NCBI GenBank assembly: GCA_905221605.1
Contig: CAJNDS010002544.1
Location: 121,458 to 153,957, forward strand
From: Symbiodinium natans
Lineage: Eukaryota > Sar > Dinophyceae > Suessiales > Symbiodiniaceae
Direction of reading: 5' to 3'
DNA length: 32,500 nucleotides
Positions within the stretch are counted from its first letter, which is position 1, and every line of letters starts with the position of its first letter. A program made the translations under genes and the position numbers. This document shows positions 1 to 9,469 of the stretch, piece after piece. The notes under the pieces were generated by a model that saw nothing but the letters and a program-made list of their open reading frames with translations, was not told where the DNA came from and searched no databases.

Positions 1-89
1 AATGTCAGGGTAAGGACGTGTGGTGTTTGGGAGTTACATGCATGGATGAAAAACACATTTCCTGCTCATGACTTGTGGGCAGCCACGGT

Positions 90-2511
90 TCAGCCGGCCT
101 TTTTTGTTAACGTCTGCAGAACGGACCGAATGGCTCCTGCCAGGAAGCAGTGCTTGCATAAGCATGCACAAGCTATAGCCTCGCAGCACGGGTTCCATTT
201 GCCACTGCGTCCAACAGGAAACAACCGTTGCACAACACTTGCATTCAATGTCCTGTGTTCACAAATGAGTTCGCCCGAAAGTACCCAGCCCATTCCTGGG
301 AAGGCCGACACAGTGTCGCGACAACATCTTGCTATCATGCTTATCTCAGCCGGGCAATGAACTGTACCTGATGAGACCTGTGACGCACGGGAGGTAGAAA
401 AGCGGCATTTTCGTTGGTCGGGTGAGACAGAAGTTTGCATTCTCTGCCCCCCCTTGCATAGAGCAGGAGGGAGCTTCGGCAACGGAGGGAGCGGCAGTGG
501 CATCTTCGATTGAGCGCTTGGAGGCCGAAAGCCAGAGTCACTAGCAAAGCATGTATCTGTTTGAGTGCCGATGGACGGGCTGAGGGAATCCTGGCATTCA
601 GCGTGCAGCGAGCATTGGTTCTGCAGGCCCTTCAGTGATGCCTGCAACTCGCTCATCGCCGTCCGAATGACTGTCAGGTCTGTCCACTCCAAATGGTGCT
701 CCATCGACATCGAGTCTGGCCCCTTGGGCACCTTAGACACAGTCTCGAGGGTCTCCGCAATGCGCCTCTCTAGAGCTTGTCTCGCTTCGCGAATTGATGC
801 TTTCTGCCTGGCCGAAGTTTTCCGCAAAACTTCAGCAGAGAACCAGAAAGTGTTGTAGACAGTGCAATGGCTGTTCAACATCAGCGGGTCATAGCTGCTC
901 CCTCGTAATCGCAGGAGTCCCTCCTGAAGCTCACTACAGGCAATGGCTCCGATGTGATCTCTGTCCAGAATGTTCATGACATCCTCTGATGTCGGCGGAA
1001 GTGCAACTTTCATAGCCTTCAGTATGTTTCGGCCTTCAGGGGCCTGCAGCAGCTTCAGCGTTTCGTGTTGTGTCATATCTGGGGCCTTGCCCATGATATC
1101 AAAATACAGTCGGGAGATGCGCTCCTTCAGCTGCGTGATTTTGAAACTCGCCTCTTCTGTAGAGTCAGGAGGCTGGTTGGATGCCAGCAGTAGGACGCGC
1201 TCACATATCACGCCTGTTACGACATTCCTTGGCTGCTCCTTGCTGTGCGCTGGCTGAAAAGATTGGGGGCATCTTGACACTAGAGAAAGCCCAAAAATGT
1301 AAAGCCCCAAAAGCCAGCAGATGTCAGCCAAGATTCAATACCGCAAAGTTGCTGACCAGTAAGAAGGCAACAACATAGATACCCCACAAGTAGGATTGGA
1401 GCATCATTTGTGCGGCGATGTCAGGCCAGGCCTCTATCAAAACGAGTTGAATATGAGTCAAGAACCCCTGAAAGATGCTGTTGAACAAGCCATCTCCTGC
1501 TTCGTTGCCAGAACCCAGAAGCTCGCAGCAGAGTAGGGCACCCGCATAGCAAAGGGCGGTCAACAAAATCATGACGTCTAGAATTGCAATGAAAGTGCTG
1601 AACAAGCCTTTCACTAGCATTGCAAGTGCCGGAAAAGTTTGCAGCAGCCGAATGATGCGCAGCAACCTGAAAGTACGAATCGTTTGTAGCGACGAGGTGG
1701 ACGTCTCTGCAGAACTCGCCTCCAGAACATAGAAGGCGGTATGCGCAAGCGTGGCCAAGAGAACAACAGCATCAAACACTCCAGAGATGCTGTAATAATA
1801 TTTCTGTCCCAGAGCCTGGCTGCGCAGGCAATACTCAATGGCGAAGACGATCAGGAAAACAATTTCCAAAATTGCAAGCACGTACAGAACTGGCCCAAGC
1901 CTCTCGAGTAAACCTTCCCCAGACAGATCTGCCTCTAAACCTAATTCGACACCAAACGCAATCGACTGCACAAGGATTAACGTTCCGAACAGATGGTTAG
2001 ACTCGTCTGAAAGAACCCAATGGGATCCAACGAGCACTTTGCGCACGTGTTCGTCGTGTATAGCATCCAGCCGCAGCCACGTTGGAGAGTTCTGAACATC
2101 TAGCATGGATGATGTCTTTGCTCGCAGCTTCATCATAGTGGAGTTCTTGATTCTGTATGCTTTCCTTGCAGCGTTCTTTGCATACGCATGACTGACTGAG
2201 CCTTCGCTGCTTTCCTCATCATCCTGGAACTTCGGTTCCAGCTCGGCCATGGGTTGACACACAGAGGTAGAACTTCCAGGATCAGCAGTGTGGGAAAGTT
2301 GAACTTTCTCCAGACCCAAAACTTTCCCAAGACTTGTGAGGCATGGCACATCCTTTTGGCTTGGGCCAAGAAGCCTTGCAGATATACTATTGCGGATATG
2401 CCTATAGCCACAAAGCTTCAGAGATGTCGAACCCTTTTGGGGGAACCGTAGCGACCTGTTTAAGGATTGTGGGGCAGGCGAACTTTCCAAGTAAGATGAT
2501 CCAAGAGGCAC
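90..2511 (-). CDS. Voltage-gated cation channel, one six-helix domain with EF-hand-like tail
   Basis: A membrane cation channel subunit. The exon at 1337-2511 encodes about 170 cytosolic residues, then S1 (about 173-192), S2 (207-230), S3 (244-265), S4 with arginines every third residue (279, 282, 285, 288), S5 (304-330), a pore with filter LIEAW (358-362) and S6 (373-394). Removing the intron at 1228-1336 joins S6 directly to VVTGVICERVLLLA in frame. The second exon then gives a degenerate EF-hand loop (DRDHIGAIACSE), a helical stretch and a proline-rich region; its frame runs to a stop at 90, but the real 3' end may come earlier. The frame extends upstream only to a stop at 2608 without an ATG (GTG at 2511 is only the first start-like codon), so a further 5' exon is likely. 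Single-domain channels with calcium-binding tails are common in dinoflagellates. Selectivity is unknown; one filter glutamate suggests calcium or mixed cations. Confidence 0.85.
1228..1336 (-). other. Intron with terminal inverted repeats (introner-like), GA-AG, 109 nt
   Basis: On the minus strand the left exon ends in GTATT, followed by GAAT, CTTGGCTG, the intron body, CAGCCAAG and again GAAT. The 8-bp ends are perfect inverted repeats, and GAAT is duplicated on both sides. Splicing as GA..AG leaves one GAAT copy and restores VLNVVTGVICE, the expected S6 exit of this channel family. Unspliced, the reading frame stops three codons into the intron. Confidence 0.8.
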
Positions 2512-2844
2512 ATGATTGATCCAAGAGCTCGCGGGACGTGAAGAGCCGCCAGCGGCGGAGCATCTGCCACACGACGCTCTCCACGGCGAGGGTCTCGTTA
2601 TCTCAATTCACAACAAGCGGCCCTGGAGTGTTTACAATCATGATGTAAGCCTAAGCTCCTTGCTTGCCCATGCAGCAGGTGGCGACCAGCGTGAGACAAG
2701 TTCCTCCAAAGGACAGCGGCCTACGAAAGTTTTATCTGAATCTGCAAATTTTCTGCTACAGTGCCTGGATGAGCTGCTGTTTGCTTGCCTCATCGGGCAT
2801 CGCTGTCCCCCAAGGTTGGTGGATCCATAGTTGGCTCCCCTCAC

Positions 2845-3111
2845 TCACCGTAAATCCGGGATGTGGACCTGTCCATGCAATATATTGAAATGAGCAGCTT
2901 GGAGATCAAATGATATAAAAGGCATATAAACAAGCATCTGCGCTCGCAAGGAAGACCACAGACATTCATCTGCGGCGTGGCCTTGGATTTGGGAGTCGCG
3001 CACGAGCCAAGCCGCGGAAACCTCATGGCTCGGTCTTACCCAGGTCTGCAGGGCCGCGTGCTGCAGATCGGCACCCACGCCCAGACCGTCGGCAAGAATG
3101 CAAAGCGACAT
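2845..3111 (-). CDS. Possible short coding region, 88 codons
   Basis: A minus-strand reading starts with ATG in the centre of the palindrome at 3100-3129 and runs 88 codons (MSLCILADGLGVG...). Its codons favour G or C in third position over the first 70 residues. No family is recognised. The plus strand is also open here, and because of the palindrome it too starts ATG TCG CTT TGC, so the strand cannot be settled. It lies upstream of the channel gene on the same strand and might be a separate gene or a 5' exon. Low confidence. Confidence 0.18.
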   Translation of the reverse strand: MSLCILADGLGVGADLQHAALQTWVRPSHEVSAAWLVRDSQIQGHAADECLWSSLRAQMLVYMPFISFDLQAAHFNILHGQVHIPDLR

Positions 3112-3129
3112 AGCGCTATGTCGCTTTGC
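3100..3129. repeat. Perfect 30-bp palindrome
   Basis: The half-site GCAAAGCGACATAGC is followed immediately by its exact reverse complement, giving 15 paired positions with no spacer. It can extrude as a cruciform or fold as a hairpin in RNA. No other copy was noticed in the window. Confidence 0.95.
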
Positions 3130-3750
3130 CCCACTCCATCGCAGGAGGCATTCTCACAGCGTGGCCTCTTTGGGCTGTGCCTCCCCTCCCAATGCACACA
3201 AGCTATCGTAAGCTTGTGAAATCTCGCAGGGATCGATTCTCTCATTGTAATGTGGAACATTCCGGGTAGTTTCGGGATCAATAAGGGAACTGACAGGCCA
3301 CCCACTTGCGGACCGTAAGTTCGTGCAAGTCGTATGTTCACTTGTTGGGAGTGCAAGCCAGCGCCAGCTAGGAGCACATTGGGCGAAAACTGTGCAAATC
3401 GAGAGTGGGACTCGACTGAGGCCGTCGTGCTTTTGACTCGCAGTTACTTCTTGGCCTCTTTTGGCGCAACTCTCAGTGGCTGGGGGGCCTGCTTGCGGGC
3501 GGCGCGGATGCGCCAACTCCATTATCTCATGGGAATGCTCAGCAAGCCTGCTTTTGCTGGCTTGCGGCAGCTTGGCTGAATCTGGGCAATGTGATGCAAT
3601 GTGAGACCTTTGGAAAAGTTTGGAGCTGAACAAGTGGGGCTTCAGGTCGGCTTTGGGCACGTTCTGTGACCGGCCATCAAGAAATCTTCTCAGCAAGCTC
3701 CTTGCCGGAGACACGGATGCTCACCTAAGCTGTTGGGAATCTTTCGAATG

Positions 3751-4070
3751 CTAGAGTCTTTCTGTGCAGGCAGCAAACTGACCTACTGCCTTCGCCACTG
3801 TACGTCCCTGACAAGTACACTCATGAAATGCGACACCTGAGCGTCCGGCCCAACCCTTTGCTGGTCCAGTGCCCTCTTCAAGCCTCGCACATGGTGAGAG
3901 GCTTTTGCCTTCAAGACCTACCTTGTCCAGAGTGCCGGCGAGACCTGTAGCAAAGCCGTTCTCCAACTTTGGCCTCAGCTTCAGGGGGCATGAAGAAACA
4001 ATGACCAGAACTACTTCCTCACACGAATGATTGGGATCCCGCGATTTCCTCGACAACGGCCCCAGTGCTC
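3751..4070 (-). CDS. Possible exons of an unrecognised protein
   Basis: The minus strand is open from about 4056 to a stop at 3751, and an overlapping frame near 4030-4070 reads VVEEIAGSQSF. Inside the longer frame, a 7-bp direct repeat GTAGGTC occurs at 3915-3921 and 3780-3786. Splicing between the copies (GT..AG, 3783-3917, 135 nt) would keep the frame and give LDKVGQFAACTERL before the stop. The frames change too often to fix the exon structure, and no family is recognised. Confidence 0.25.
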
Positions 4071-4449
4071 ACCTGCGGATATTGGAAATGTTGATTCTTT
4101 AACAACTTCCATTTGATTTGTGCTCGGCACTCAACGGCCGTGCTTCAAGAGACATATTGCGCTTTCGACACGCGAACAGAACTGAACGGTGTGGCAGCTC
4201 CCTCCAGAACCATTACAAAGTCTGTATGATCTTCAAAGCTACTGACTGGCTGCCTGCATCTCACGGGTGCCTTGCTAGTCGGTCAATGTTTGGGGGGGGC
4301 CCAGACTGGTGAGTTCCCAGACCTGAAGAACAGCAAGAAAGCTGCTGGGTGAGTCCAGCAGAGGTGTAACTAACTTCAAGCCCAGCCTTTGCACAAACGG
4401 AAAGAAGATGAAACAAAAGGTACCGACTCGAAGCTGAGCCGGCAGCTGT

Positions 4450-4728
4450 GTGACCGCGAGCACTACGCGAGCATTTGGCGGTTGTTGTATACTATTTAGT
4501 CTTTCCACGCGCAAAGAGCATGACATGCTCTACATTGTAGAGTTCCGCAATGGCTGGCAAGTTGGCTCGTCGTTGCTTTCCGCGGTTCATCTGTGCAGGC
4601 TGCTCTCAGGCAGGTGCACCATCCGCCAACCACTGGCCGAATACTGTCTGCACGCAGAGACGAAAAAGGTCGGGGCCTTCAAAAGCCACCTGCGCCTCCT
4701 TCGCGGATTCGCGAAACTCCCTGAATAA
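4450..4728 (+). CDS. Possible coding region, unrecognised
   Basis: The plus strand is open for 92 codons ending in TAA at 4726-4728. The stretch from about 4519 reads like protein (EHDMLYIVEFRNGWQ...) with G or C often in third position. A second plausible piece just upstream in another frame, beginning GTDSKLSRQLCDREHY near 4421, could be an earlier exon. The minus strand is also open across part of it. No family is recognised, and it runs against the general gene direction. Confidence 0.22.
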   Translation: MTASTTRAFGGCCILFSLSTRKEHDMLYIVEFRNGWQVGSSLLSAVHLCRLLSGRCTIRQPLAEYCLHAETKKVGAFKSHLRLLRGFAKLPE

Positions 4729-5358
4729 AAGCCCAACGAAAACGCTGCATCCTACCTTGCCACATAGAGGTTTAGCGCAGCATGGCGGGACTTGAGCGAG
4801 GAATGGGCAGCTTCGGCTACACTACAGCTGCTGCCACAACACGAAACAATGTAAGCAAGAGCAACCACAAAGCATAACGTCAGAACTTTCGCGAACAGTG
4901 TAATCTTTCGCTGTAACTATGGCCAGCCTTTCGCGGACCACTAGAAACGGCTAAAAACGCTTGTTTTGTGAGCGCGAAAGCGATGAGCTTTACAACAACC
5001 CTCATTTTTTGTGGGTCAACTGAGTGCTGCAGCACTGCGCATTGCTGCATGCTCGGGCAGGCACACGCCCAAGCTCGGCAGACTTGAGCGATTCGGACTG
5101 TCGCACGATGATGCCACCTTTGTCCGCACCTCGCAGCCAACAGAACCATGTGGTTTCGCATCAGCAGGATTGAATACATCGAAACCCTGGTGCCTCCTGT
5201 TATCCTCCATCGAGGAACCGCTGGAACATTCGAAGCCACCGCTGCTGCAGGCTCGTCTCTGGCAATCGGAAATGGATCATCGTGGTCCTGCAGGTTTGGT
5301 GAATGTGGGAGGTCTGCGCATGCCGGCATGTCTGATTACGACGTGTCCATAGATCAAG

Positions 5359-5558
5359 GGACAACAAACCGAGTGTGAACCTCAAGGACAGCATGGACAG
5401 CGTCCTCTCCAATCTGCCCAGCAGCTTCTTCAACATGATCCTGACGGAGGCTTCAGACTGCGATGAAACCGGATGACGGCAAAGGACGAATGGCTGGCCT
5501 GCTCAGTTCCGCTGGGGCCAAGGTACTGGAAAATGTAGATCGCCTCACGAGCAGGTGG
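5359..5558 (+). CDS. Possible terminal exon(s), two frames
   Basis: After a possible AG acceptor at about 5358, the plus strand reads KPSVNLKDSMDSVLSNLPSS and continues to a TGA at 5474-5476. A second frame overlapping the end reads DDGKGRMAGLLSSAGAKVLE up to a GT after an AG near 5547. The two look like consecutive parts of one protein separated by a one-base shift, so this may be a decayed gene, a base error, or one real frame with a shadow. No family is recognised. Confidence 0.25.
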
Positions 5559-5575
5559 TTACGAATATGACTCAA

Positions 5576-5597
5576 ATATGACCAGCATATGACCAGC
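5576..5597. repeat. 11-bp tandem repeat, two copies plus a partial third
   Basis: The unit ATATGACCAGC occurs at 5576-5586 and 5587-5597, followed by a partial ATATAAGAC. The stretch lies in sequence with no gene assigned. Confidence 0.9.
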
Positions 5598-5778
5598 ATA
5601 TAAGACTCTATGACTCCATGAGTGATGCCTGTGCAGGACTGCTCGTCTGGGGAGGGAGGCTTTGGGGGGCTATTTGGGACCTAAGGACACCACCAGCGGA
5701 TCGACCAGGTCGCTGTTCTTTACTGTGCTGCCATCCCTACCTGAGAAGATGACAAGCATCAAGTGGAGCTGCAATTCC

Positions 5779-6090
5779 TTACGGCCTTCGAACGGACTGA
5801 GCCAAAGGCATAAATCGAACCACGACGCGTGCTCGGGCGCGGAGGATGTCATTTTCCCTGAGTTTATCATACACGAGCTCAGGCGACGCAAGCGAAGCCT
5901 TCTTCACCGAGACACGTTTCAAATCCAGCACAGTCGTAGCCGAGTCGACTTCGAACTCATGCGTCCACTCCTGTTGTGAGTTCGGCTGCCATCACAACAA
6001 CGACTGCTGGTTGCTTGTACGGAAATTAACAGCAAGTACTCCCTGGCTGACCTGTTCCTCATGCTTGAACGACACAGTGGCTCGCGGCAT
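5779..6090 (-). CDS. Small ubiquitin-like (beta-grasp) protein, 76 aa, two exons
   Basis: Exon 1 (6052-6090) encodes MPRATVSFKHEEQ from an ATG; exon 2 (5779-5970) encodes 63 residues, ends in TAA and begins EWTHEFEVDSATTVLDLK. The 81-nt GT-AG intron (5971-6051) is phase 0. The spliced product is 76 residues, alternating strand-like segments with a VLDLK helix start, as in ubiquitin-like folds; that is an inference from pattern, and the C-terminus (SVRRP) lacks the Gly-Gly tail of ubiquitin. A possible spliced-leader relic lies 34 nt upstream of the ATG. The frame is open further upstream, so the ATG might be internal to a larger protein. Confidence 0.55.
5971..6051 (-). other. Intron, GT-AG, 81 nt, flanked by AACAGG repeats
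   Basis: The exon-intron junction reads GGAACAG|GTCAGCC and the intron-exon junction ACAACAG|GAGTGG. AACAGG (6 bp) spans both junctions. Removal joins two frames that look like a single small protein. Confidence 0.6.
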
Positions 6091-6124
6091 CGCAAAAGAA
6101 TCCAATTTGTGAGGCTGCTGACTA

Positions 6125-6138
6125 CTCGAGCCAAATGG
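6125..6138 (-). promoter_or_regulatory. Possible relic of the dinoflagellate spliced leader
   Basis: Minus-strand CCATTTGGCTCGAG matches the 3' end of the dinoflagellate spliced leader (CCATTTTGGCTCAAG) with one missing T and one substitution. It sits 34 nt upstream of the ATG of the small gene at 5779-6090, where genes re-inserted from processed mRNA keep such relics. A chance match cannot be excluded. Confidence 0.4.
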
Positions 6139-6381
6139 AACAGGCCTAAGTAGGCTAATCACAGCTTGGATTCGCAGCTGGACAGCCGCACGCACACTGT
6201 AGCGAGTCGACTTAGCCAAAAACTCTCGCTTTTCAAGAACTCGATAGCATTCGCATTCCTTTAGATTACCGGATTGGCACCGTCTCTGACAACCGATGAT
6301 GGGTGGCGCTGCCATCTCTTTTAACAAGGCAGCTCGCACGCATCTTCACTTGCTCTCTAAGGCAATTTGCCTTGGAACAGC

Positions 6382-6642
6382 TCAACGAAGTCGGCACGAA
6401 TACAAAAGTCTGCAGCATGCCATGTCCAACAATCTGAGATCCCAGCCGGTAAGCATGACCTCTGAAAACATGTCGCAGCATTTGAGTCTTTCAGGGCGGG
6501 TGTTTGGAATGATTCGCTGGTGCGCAAGTAGGGACTGCACCAAGCCGTACGAGATGACGCCGTACGCGAGGATCAATCCACAAAGGGTGAGACCGGTCTG
6601 CCAGGTACAGTTTGGTTTCATGGAGCTCAGCTGCAGTGACAA
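6382..6642 (-). CDS. Possible exon with one membrane helix
   Basis: The minus strand is open for 86 codons. From an ATG near 6619 it reads MKPNCTWQTG followed by one hydrophobic segment (LTLCGLILAYGVISYGLVQ) and then a basic, cytosol-like part with several acidic residues. Third positions favour G and C. It could be an exon of a single-pass membrane protein upstream of the small ubiquitin-like gene on the same strand, or its 5' part. The plus strand is open over the same bases, so this remains a candidate. Confidence 0.28.
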   Translation of the reverse strand: MSLQLSSMKPNCTWQTGLTLCGLILAYGVISYGLVQSLLAHQRIIPNTRPERLKCCDMFSEVMLTGWDLRLLDMACCRLLYSCRLR

Positions 6643-7261
6643 ATGTCACTTGCCTCGTGACCTTGAATGCAAAGCCTTCTATCATCGTTCAGAAGCGGTT
6701 ACCAGATACAGCACGACAAGATCTCAAATCCAAGCAAGCTACAACACTAGAATGTTTCAGGCAGCGTCTAAGCTATGAAAAGTGACATTGTGCCAGCGTA
6801 GAAGACCAGTACTCGTTCCAAGCACCCCTTCGAGGACCGAGTTTCGGGATCGCGAGCCCAGGAATCCGAAAGAGTCGAGAAGCCGCCGCGCGAGACCGCG
6901 GGACCAAAAGCAACGAGAGTTTCGAAGGTCGCGACTGAGCCGACATAGGCAGACCACTCGATTTCCAGTTTGTTCGCACTCCCTCAGAGGATCGCTTCGG
7001 CGATTTTCTGCATTCTTAGAACATCGCACCATGCTGTTTTGTAGCTTGCCCCCTGCCAACGGAAACGACATGAAACAATGCTTCCGTGCTCACGATTTCG
7101 CACATTTTCACATCAAGAAACCCGTTCCAGGCGTGCTCGAAGTGGTATAAGCTTACATAAGCTTGAGAAATCACAGCAACCAAGTTCAGAGCCTTGCAGG
7201 GGCACGTTACATGCAACTGAGGCTGCCATCCCGTCATTGATGAACATGTTGCAGGTGTGGC

Positions 7262-7754
7262 TTACTGCACCTGGACACTAGGCTCTTGATTTTCGAGCCT
7301 ACTTTCAAACATGTTTGGTGGGAACATTGGCGTCGTCCATTCCGATGCGGTACCGTTCAGGCACCGGGCTGGGCATCGCCGGTATGATTTCCGACCGTAC
7401 CCTGAGCTTTCGTTACATATTGCTTCTAGATACACTGCTGCGAGCAACCTCGCATCCCATATTGAAAGTCTTCCTTGTTTGGCGTGAAGTGTTCTGGGTA
7501 AGCTCTCGGGGCGTTGAGGGGCTTCCATTGAGGCTGCCGATGGAATGCTGTCCGGAGCGCGTTCAATGATCTCGGTGCGTTTTTCGAAATTCGACATTTT
7601 CTTGGACCAGTGGCGCGGTCTTTCATGTCACAGAAACTCCCGCTGTTTGGGGTCTACGCTGACATGATTCGATTGAGTTACCTGCCGCACGCCTTGTTTG
7701 CTTGCATTGATTCTACCAAGTGTACTCATGAGCCCATCCGTTCATCACAGCCTT
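7262..7754. other. Coding-like stretch, strand and frame unresolved
   Basis: The minus strand is open for 111 codons from an ATG at 7597 (MSNFEKRTEIIERAPDSIPS...) to 7262. The plus strand is also open: around 7340-7420 it reads MRYRSGTGLGIAGMISDRTL, and at about 7568-7754 FFEIRHFLGPVARSFMSQKL to a TGA. Both strands look protein-like and no family is recognised. Confidence 0.3.
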
Positions 7755-7887
7755 GAGGCTGTACTCATTGGCAAGCGCATTGAGGTTGTCCTCTCGAACC
7801 TGGCGATTGTCTTGAACGCCAAAGAAACTAGAAACTCAAGTGTGAGACCACGTAAGTTTGGCTGAGGCAGGCGCCCACCGCACATAC

Positions 7888-8349
7888 CTGGCAGCGCTTT
7901 TCGATCACTGCAAAGGTGACCCCGACTGCAGACAGCACTAGACTGCCACTGACATCGCCTCTGGCTGTACTACCATCTCTGTACTCTCCACCCTTGACAC
8001 TCTTGCAGACAAACAAACAACGCCCTGGCGACCTGGGTTCCGGGACCGATAAGAGTTTGTATGTTGCCTCAGCTTTCCGGCTTGCCTGGGACAGTTTGAC
8101 ATAGCTTCGAGAAGTCAATCAAGCGAAAAAGGCACTCCCATCCTTGCGGTACTCGTCATAGCTGCTGGATGAGAAGAAGCCCTCGTTGTCGAAGATAACA
8201 ATGCCACCCGTGGCCTGTCACACCGCGACTCGATCTAATGTCACGGCCAAGAGAGTGTTCCTATCAGCTCAGAACGGTCCCCCAGGGGCCTGCTTGTCCT
8301 TTGCATCGCCACACCAGAAGTCTCCTAAGGCATCGTACAGCTTGCGACA
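7888..8349 (-). CDS. Unrecognised protein, at least two to three exons
   Basis: Exon 1 (about 8290-8349) reads CRKLYDALGDFWCGDAKDKQ. Exon 2 (8119-8214) reads ATGGIVIFDNEGFFSSSSYD and continues to a TGA at 8119-8121. They join in phase 0 across a 75-nt GC-AG intron (8215-8289) that itself contains a stop. Further downstream, 7888-8118 is open and ends at a good donor (CAG|GTATGT); it contains a hydrophobic stretch (GSLVLSAVGVTFAVI) and may belong to the same gene if the TGA at 8119 is removed by splicing. The 5' end is not found. The family is not recognised. Confidence 0.5.
8215..8289 (-). other. Intron, GC-AG, 75 nt, flanked by CAGGCC repeats
   Basis: Junctions read AAGCAG|GCCCCTGG and TGACAG|GCCACGGG. 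CAGGCC (6 bp) spans both. The donor is GC. Splicing removes an in-frame TGA and keeps phase 0. Confidence 0.6.
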
Positions 8350-9182
8350 CTACTGGTGAAAAGGCACGAGCATGAGTGTCGACGGTCATCTATTGAAATT
8401 GAGATCCTCCTTCAAGGGAGCAGCAGCCTGTGCCCACCGCCCAGTACTGCGGGAAACACTCAGATTCGAAGGCATGCAAGGGGAAATCAATTCTTGGCAA
8501 CAACATTGTCCTGCATCTGCTGGTTTTGGCTGGCATCCCGCACCGGTGCTACGCCTTGCTGTTGTCTGGACCGGGAGCATGCATGAGTTGTATCTTCACG
8601 CATGTGCATAGGTGTCAAACATTGCTGAGCCATTGCTGAGGCCCTGGCAGAAGAGGGAGCCACCTAAACGATAGCAAGTTCGAGAACACTAGTCTCCAGT
8701 GTCTGACCGGACTGCGTTGGTAAGGCATGTGCGCTCGGTAATGTACGAGACAGAACGCTTAATGTCCACCTTGTCGTTCGAGTGATGCAGAAGATATGCA
8801 GACTTCGCTCAGCTCACCCTGTAGTCACAATCGAGCCCATTGCGAAAGCCGAGGAAGAAAAGACAAGCTTGCCGGCATCGGCCACCTAAAAAAACAGAAC
8901 CGGCGACGTAGACAAGCTATGACAAGCTCACTGCAGTGCTTGCAAGAATGCTACGGCCCGCGCTGCAGCACTCGGCTGCGATGGAAGCACATCCGTGTAA
9001 ACCCTGGCACCACACTGCAACTCCCACGCGCCGCACATGCCGCATCGAGTGACTACAATCCGCACGCAGCACCGCGCGTTGCTATAGAATTGCGGGTAGA
9101 TCGCATACCTGCAACGCAAAGCAGTCTCAAGGAATCTCAGGTCGGCTGCAGGTCTGTTCACTGCGATCCCACTCTTCACTCT
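8350..9182. other. No convincing gene
   Basis: The plus strand is open over 8796-9317 with a basic, low-quality reading, and a short minus-strand piece (FPLHAFESECFPQYWAVGTG near 8400-8490) might be an exon of the gene at 7888-8349. Nothing can be assigned. Confidence 0.5.
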
Positions 9183-9191
9183 TCACTCTTC
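9174..9191. repeat. Short (CTTCACT) tandem repeat
   Basis: About two and a half 7-bp units (CTTCACT) lie at the 3' end of a candidate minus-strand exon; the stop codon of that exon falls inside the repeat. Confidence 0.8.
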
Positions 9192-9310
9192 AGCGCACAC
9201 GTCGTAGGTGTAAAGACCACCGATGGAGCCAGCAACGGTGGCCACCGGCAACAACAGGGAGAGCGGAAGGAAAGCTCGTACTGCAGCAGGGCACACTCCA
9301 ACGTCTCAGC
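9183..9310 (-). CDS. Possible C-terminal exon, about 40 codons
   Basis: The minus strand reads GVCPAAVRAFLPLSLLLPVA, a hydrophobic run, then GSIGGLYTYDVCAEE and a TGA at 9183-9185. The frame is closed upstream by a TGA near 9311, so an AG acceptor must lie just inside. The composition (one hydrophobic segment, acidic end) is protein-like. No family is recognised. Possible upstream exons at 9480-9715 are open in more than one frame. Confidence 0.35.
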
Positions 9311-9423
9311 CGTTTGAAGGCGTACGTCTACCAAGCAGAAAAGAGCTGCGATCAGCTGCGCCTTCGAACTTGAATGTAAACAGCCTGATCTGACATGGGC
9401 TTCGGCCTTCTCCTAGTAATGTA

Positions 9424-9466
9424 TAGTACACGTACGAGTACATGTCTCGTACACGTCTCGTACATT
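9424..9466. repeat. GTACAYGTCTC repeat with inverted arms
   Basis: The sequence contains GTACATGTCTC and GTACACGTCTC in tandem and the inverted arms TACGAG and CTCGTA around TACATGT. It can form a short hairpin. No gene is assigned here. Confidence 0.7.
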
Positions 9467-9469
9467 TCT

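Noticed and set aside
1838-2095. Plus-strand open frames inside the channel gene
   Set aside because: They are antisense shadows of the S1-S4 coding region.
6782-7150. Arginine-rich plus-strand frame resembling an SR-protein tail
   Set aside because: Only arginine-rich, without RNA-binding domain or RS repeats; the other frames and the minus strand are also open.
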